Positions 4,248 to 5,482 of a DNA stretch of 5,482 nt are shown here, piece by piece (position 1 is the first letter of the stretch; the number at the start of each line of letters is the position of its first letter). The stretch spans positions 1 through 5,482 of the forward strand of contig JALWSW010000124.1 in NCBI GenBank assembly GCA_027080125.1, read 5' to 3'. The stretch is from Campylobacterales bacterium. Lineage in GTDB: Bacteria; Campylobacterota_A; Desulfurellia; JAADFJ01. A program made the position numbers and the translations under genes. Below the pieces are notes generated by a model. It was not told where the DNA came from. It searched no databases and was given only the letters and a program-made list of their open reading frames with translations.

Positions 4248-5482
4248 ATGAATTTCGAGGAAAGAAAACTGATTGAAGCAACCAAAAGCAGACTGAAAAA
4301 AAGAGAGGAGTTTGAAACAAGAGGAATATCCTGCTACAACAACCGTTTCAAGCCTGATAGTTCCCTTGCAGATATATCGAAGCAATATTCAAATGCAGAA
4401 AACCTGCCTGATATTGAGTTTACGATTGCAGGCAGAGCTATGTTCAAAAGATCGTTCGGAAAGGCAATTTTTTATAAGCTCTCAGATAAAACCGGAACAC
4501 TTCAGGTTTATTGTAAAAAAGATAACCTTGATGAACAACAGTTTTTTATCGCAAAACGAGCCGACACCGGAGATATACTCGGTTTTAAAGGAAAACTTTT
4601 CGTAACCAACACAGGAGAACTCACTCTGAATGCCAACTCTGTTACGCTTTTGACAAAATCTTTAAAACCTCTACCGGAGAAATGGCACGGGCTGAAAGAC
4701 AAGGAAATTCGCTACAGAAAACGCTATCTTGATCTTATTATGAATAGAGACAGCTCCGATATTTTTATAAAGCGCGCCAAGATTATCAAGGCGATAAGAG
4801 AGTTTTTGGATAGCCACGATTTTATTGAGGTGGAAACTCCGGTTTTGCAGCCTATTGCAGGAGGAGCAACGGCAAATCCGTTTATCACCCATCATAACGC
4901 GCTTGATATAGATTTTTATATGCGCATAGCCCCTGAGCTCTATCTCAAGCGAATAATGGTGGGCGGACTTGAACGAATATATGAGCTTTCAAAAAACTTC
5001 AGAAATGAGGGAATGGATCTGGCTCATAATCCGGAATTTACAATGGTAGAATTTTATTATGCATATCAGGATTATCTTGGTTTGATGGATTTTACCGAAC
5101 AGCTCATCAGCTATGTTGCAGATGCAATCGATACAAAATCAATCGAATTTAATGGCAACCGAATAGATTTTGCCAAACCGTGGAAACGAATAGGCATGTA
5201 TGATGCCATTATAAAAATCGGTCAAATAGACAAAAAAGTAATAGAGGAAAAAGAAATTGCCTACAAAACGGCATTTCAGTTAGGCAAATCGGTTACCCGC
5301 TCTATGAGTCATGCCAAACTTTTGGAGGAGATATTTGATGCGGCAGTTGAACCCGAGCTGATAAACCCTACATTTATAACTGATTTCCCGGTTGCTGTTT
5401 CGCCTCTTGCAAGAAGATCGGATGAAAACCCTGATATAGTAGATCGATTCGAGCTTTATATCGGCGGAATGGAGATTGCAAA
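4248..5482 (+). CDS. lysS: Lysyl-tRNA synthetase, class II (3' end outside the window)
   Basis: LysRS attaches lysine to tRNA-Lys in the cytoplasm using ATP. The window shows 411 residues of about 500 and the frame is uninterrupted. An N-terminal helical segment is followed by the OB-fold anticodon-binding domain (about 57-140, including AGRAMFKRSFGKAIFYKLSD and TGTLQVYCK). Next comes the linker KWHGLKDKEIRYRKRYLDLI (145-164), class II motif 1 ending EVETPVL (194-200), GGATANPFITHHNAL (205-219), RIAPELYLKR (226-235) and motif 2 FRNEGMDLAHNPEFTMVEFY (251-270). The later block ITDFPVAVSPLARR...DRFELYIGGMEIA reaches the edge. Motif 3 with its Arg lies beyond the window. In GGATANPF an Asn stands where Arg or Lys is usual in homologues I recall. 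The other HNPEFT-type synthetases are less likely because the THHNAL and KWHGL blocks are LysRS hallmarks. Confidence 0.96.
   Translation, partial: MNFEERKLIEATKSRLKKREEFETRGISCYNNRFKPDSSLADISKQYSNAENLPDIEFTIAGRAMFKRSFGKAIFYKLSDKTGTLQVYCKKDNLDEQQFFIAKRADTGDILGFKGKLFVTNTGELTLNANSVTLLTKSLKPLPEKWHGLKDKEIRYRKRYLDLIMNRDSSDIFIKRAKIIKAIREFLDSHDFIEVETPVLQPIAGGATANPFITHHNALDIDFYMRIAPELYLKRIMVGGLERIYELSKNFRNEGMDLAHNPEFTMVEFYYAYQDYLGLMDFTEQLISYVADAIDTKSIEFNGNRIDFAKPWKRIGMYDAIIKIGQIDKKVIEEKEIAYKTAFQLGKSVTRSMSHAKLLEEIFDAAVEPELINPTFITDFPVAVSPLARRSDENPDIVDRFELYIGGMEIA

Noticed and set aside
4312..4605. 97-codon plus-strand frame at the start of lysS
   Set aside because: It overlaps the clearly conserved LysRS OB-fold coding sequence in another frame and has no supporting features.

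Overview
The window reads as an AT-rich bacterial chromosome segment in which a Type II restriction-modification (R-M) cassette lies between housekeeping genes. The RF2-LysRS gene pair and LysRS residues such as GGATAxPF-THHNAL suggest a Gram-negative lineage, perhaps Deltaproteobacteria in the broad sense. That placement is inference from remembered family patterns and is weak.

Layout. At 1-340 (minus strand) is the N-terminal half of a Bcp/PrxQ-type peroxiredoxin. It has an intact promoter, ribosome binding site and both reactive cysteines, but the frame stops at residue 84. Beyond the stop lies a composite palindrome (8-46). The 222-bp gap at 341-562 carries two divergent sigma70-like promoters. 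The rightward one has a perfect TTGACA box and is surrounded by direct and inverted repeats that look like an operator. It drives a two-gene R-M operon. First is a 533-residue DNA methyltransferase (563-2164) with an N-terminal helix-turn-helix-like segment, motif order X-I-TRD-IV and an SPPY catalytic motif. Second, starting at a GTG two bases later, is a TdeIII/MjaII-like restriction endonuclease (2167-2948). The endonuclease is broken by an apparent one-base deletion near 2499, which separates its N-terminal half from its PD-(D/E)xK core. If the break is real, the methyltransferase has lost its active partner.

After a 237-bp gap comes the translation pair. prfB (release factor 2) really starts at 3186, not at the in-frame ATG at 3325. 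It contains the classic RF2 +1 programmed frameshift (GGGAGG-TCG-CTT-TGA-C) at codon 23, through which RF2 senses its own level. lysS (class II lysyl-tRNA synthetase) follows 8 bases later and runs off the right edge without its last part, including motif 3.

The window therefore holds one real recoding site (prfB), one apparently degenerate frameshift (endonuclease) and one truncated gene (peroxiredoxin). I found no CRISPR array, tRNA, rRNA or transposase. The most interesting points are the decayed endonuclease beside an intact methylase, the repeat-rich methylase promoter with a possible autoregulatory N-terminal domain, and the palindrome beside the truncated peroxiredoxin. I did not find evidence of an entirely new type of system.
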